A stretch of DNA of 64,000 bases, taken from the NCBI RefSeq assembly GCF_900110185.1, contig NZ_FOCT01000010.1, forward strand, positions 62,001 through 126,000, read 5' to 3'. The notes beneath the pieces are model-generated. The model did not search any database, was not told the origin of the DNA, and was given only the letters and a program-made list of their open reading frames with translations. Below are positions 62,593 to 64,000 of the stretch, piece by piece. The position numbers and the translations under genes were made by a program. This DNA is from Nitrosospira multiformis. Its GTDB lineage: Bacteria; Pseudomonadota; Gammaproteobacteria; Burkholderiales; Nitrosomonadaceae. Every line of letters starts with the position of its first letter. Positions within the stretch are counted from its first letter, which is position 1.

Positions 62593-63642
62593 ATGTCGCT
62601 CGGTCCCGTCATGCTCGATATCGAAGGCACGCAACTCACCGCCAACGATAAGAAAAAACTCCGCCACCCGCTGGTTGGAGGAGTGATCCTGTTCACGCGC
62701 AACTATTCCTCGCTTGCGCAACTCATGCATCTGACCGCTGAAATCCATGCGCTGCGAACGCCGCCGCTGCTGGTCGCAGTCGATCATGAAGGGGGCAGGG
62801 TTCAACGTTTCCGGGAAGATTTCACGCGCCTGCCTCCCATGCGCGAACTGGGCAGGATCTGGGATGAGTATCCTGCTCAGGCGCGGCACCTGGCGCATCA
62901 GGCGGGGTATGTCTTGGCGGCGGAACTACGGGCTGCGGGCGTGGATTTCAGTTTTACACCGGTCCTGGATATGGATTATGGCCAAAGCAGTGTCATCCGC
63001 GACCGTGCTTTTCACCGTGACCCGCACGCCATTGCAGATCTGGCTCATAGCCTGATGGCCGGATTAAAATCAGCCGGAATGGCAGCGGTGGGTAAGCATT
63101 TCCCTGGTCATGGTTATATCGAAGCCGATTCCCATTTCGAAATGCCGGTGGACGAACGAACTTTCGCGCAGATCGAAATGGATGACCTCGTTCCATTCCG
63201 TAAAATGATCGGTTTCGGCCTTACCGGTATGATGCCTGCCCACGTCATTTATCCAAAGGTGGATGCATTGCCGGCCGGTTTTTCCGAAGTATGGCTCAAA
63301 AAGGTTTTGCGGGGTGAGCTGGGTTTCGAAGGGTGTATCTTCAGCGATGATCTGAATATGGCGGGAGCAGCTTTTGCAGGCAATCCGGTGGAGCGGGCCC
63401 AGAAAGCATTGCATGCGGGATGCGACATGGTGCTGCTGTGTAATAACCCGGAAGCGGCCGAAATGCTGCTCGCGGAGCTACATTGGGACTTGCCCGCCCT
63501 CGGGGTGATTCGTCTCGCCCGCATGCGCGGGCGGCCAAACCCGGATTCGCTGGTGAAACTGCACGAAAACCCGAACTTCGTCAGTGCCGTGGAAAAAATT
63601 GCAGGTATTGGCGTTCGCAGCGGCGAGTTGCCGCTGGTGTAG
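62593..63642 (+). CDS. nagZ: Beta-N-acetylhexosaminidase NagZ
   Basis: 349 residues. A family 3 glycoside hydrolase: [40 protein letters not shown] and [20 protein letters not shown], whose His/Asp loop is the acid/base site of NagZ. It removes GlcNAc from muropeptides in the cytoplasm during peptidoglycan recycling. It begins directly after the acpS stop. Confidence 0.96.
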   Translation: MSLGPVMLDIEGTQLTANDKKKLRHPLVGGVILFTRNYSSLAQLMHLTAEIHALRTPPLLVAVDHEGGRVQRFREDFTRLPPMRELGRIWDEYPAQARHLAHQAGYVLAAELRAAGVDFSFTPVLDMDYGQSSVIRDRAFHRDPHAIADLAHSLMAGLKSAGMAAVGKHFPGHGYIEADSHFEMPVDERTFAQIEMDDLVPFRKMIGFGLTGMMPAHVIYPKVDALPAGFSEVWLKKVLRGELGFEGCIFSDDLNMAGAAFAGNPVERAQKALHAGCDMVLLCNNPEAAEMLLAELHWDLPALGVIRLARMRGRPNPDSLVKLHENPNFVSAVEKIAGIGVRSGELPLV

Positions 63643-63916
63643 CAAAATCTGAAACTCGCCTTCCATATCCCCGTTCATCTTGCCACATCGGGTTTTCTCT
63701 GTTTTGCGACTCTCATCCTCAGCAGCAACTCCAGCGTGCTCTGCCACTTTTCACTATACGACCGCACCTAGGAAGCTGCTGAACAAATCCCGAGGCTGCG
63801 GGTGGCAAAAAAATCGAAAGGATCGGTTGAAAAATAGCCAAACGAACCTATATTGATTAATAAGTGCTGATTCACAGCATCAGCTTGATGTCAGACATTT
63901 ATTCAAAGGAGATATT
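63643..63916. promoter_or_regulatory. Region upstream of hsp20 with a possible heat-shock promoter
   Basis: No gene is seen between nagZ and the Hsp20 start. GTTGAAA (63826-63832), a 14-base spacer, then CCTATATT (63847-63854) loosely resembles a sigma-32 promoter (CTTGAAA-N11-16-CCCCATNT); the -10 match is poor. Confidence 0.3.
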
Positions 63917-64000
63917 ATGGCTATTAGTCGGTATGAACCGTGGAGCTTGCTCCACCAATTACATCGGGAACTGGATCGTGCGCGGGAGAACGTGGCCGGC
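63917..64000 (+). CDS. Small heat-shock protein Hsp20 (partial, 5' end only)
   Basis: 28 residues to the window edge: MAISRYEPWSLLHQLHRELD then RARENVAG, starting at the ATG at 63917 after AAAGGAGATATT. The MSxxRYEPWsLLxqLqxEld pattern is a frequent bacterial Hsp20 N-terminus. The alpha-crystallin domain that would confirm it lies beyond the window. Confidence 0.7.
   Translation, partial: MAISRYEPWSLLHQLHRELDRARENVAG

Noticed and set aside
63483..63782. 99-residue frame spanning the nagZ end and the following gap
   Set aside because: Most of it is an alternate frame of nagZ and it has no ribosome site or family.

Overview
The window looks like chromosome of a betaproteobacterium, most likely a Nitrosospira-like ammonia oxidiser (Nitrosomonadaceae). 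This is inferred from the block rpoE-rseA-rseB-mucD-glutaredoxin-lepA-lepB-rnc-era-recO-pdxJ-acpS-nagZ and from general sequence character; no rRNA or other taxonomic marker is present. I see no tRNA, rRNA or CRISPR array.

Layout. (1) 1-4.8 kb, minus strand: start of a Pel exopolysaccharide operon (pelA, then a partial pelB running off the left edge). (2) 4.9-12.5 kb: housekeeping and transport genes. These are ygfZ divergent from a ygfX-like gene, a frameshifted sulfate-binding protein gene divergent from cysB, an MsbA-like ABC exporter, and a phospholipase C-fold protein coupled to a small lipoprotein. (3) 12.6-16.3 kb, minus: three sugar/methyl-transfer genes, one a 766-residue fusion of two glycosyltransferase-like regions and a methyltransferase. 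(4) 16.7-18.9 kb: a decayed mobile patch. It holds a RAYT-type transposase that has lost its HUH motif, and a BrnT/antitoxin pair whose toxin gene is split by an 834-bp IS5-family element with a TA target duplication.

(5) 19.0-45.9 kb, minus: the main accessory locus, a complete-looking extracellular contractile injection system (eCIS, phage-tail-like particle) in one long operon. In transcription order it encodes sheath, inner tube, a zinc-ribbon protein, a disordered linker protein, a small protein, a CIS tube-domain protein, a LysM/gpX protein, gpD hub, gpV spike, PAAR-like tip, gp25, two gpJ-like baseplate proteins, a gpI-like protein with a beta-helix tail, a 1073-residue beta-helix protein, a Pvc16-like cap, an AAA+ ATPase, then a 1102-residue DUF4157 (eCIS core) protein with a nuclease-like C-terminus and two short downstream genes that are candidate immunity genes. 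Most neighbouring genes overlap by a few bases, so translation is probably coupled. No long tape-measure gene is visible.

(6) 46.4-49.7 kb: nadB, a cation-diffusion exporter and a cysteine-rich copper-storage-like protein. (7) 49.7-64 kb, plus strand apart from one DUF202 gene: a small inverted-repeat element, then the sigma-E envelope-stress operon (rpoE, rseA, rseB, mucD), glutaredoxin, lepA, lepB, rnc, era, recO, a persulfide-dioxygenase-like metallohydrolase, pdxJ, acpS, nagZ, and the start of an Hsp20 gene at the right edge.
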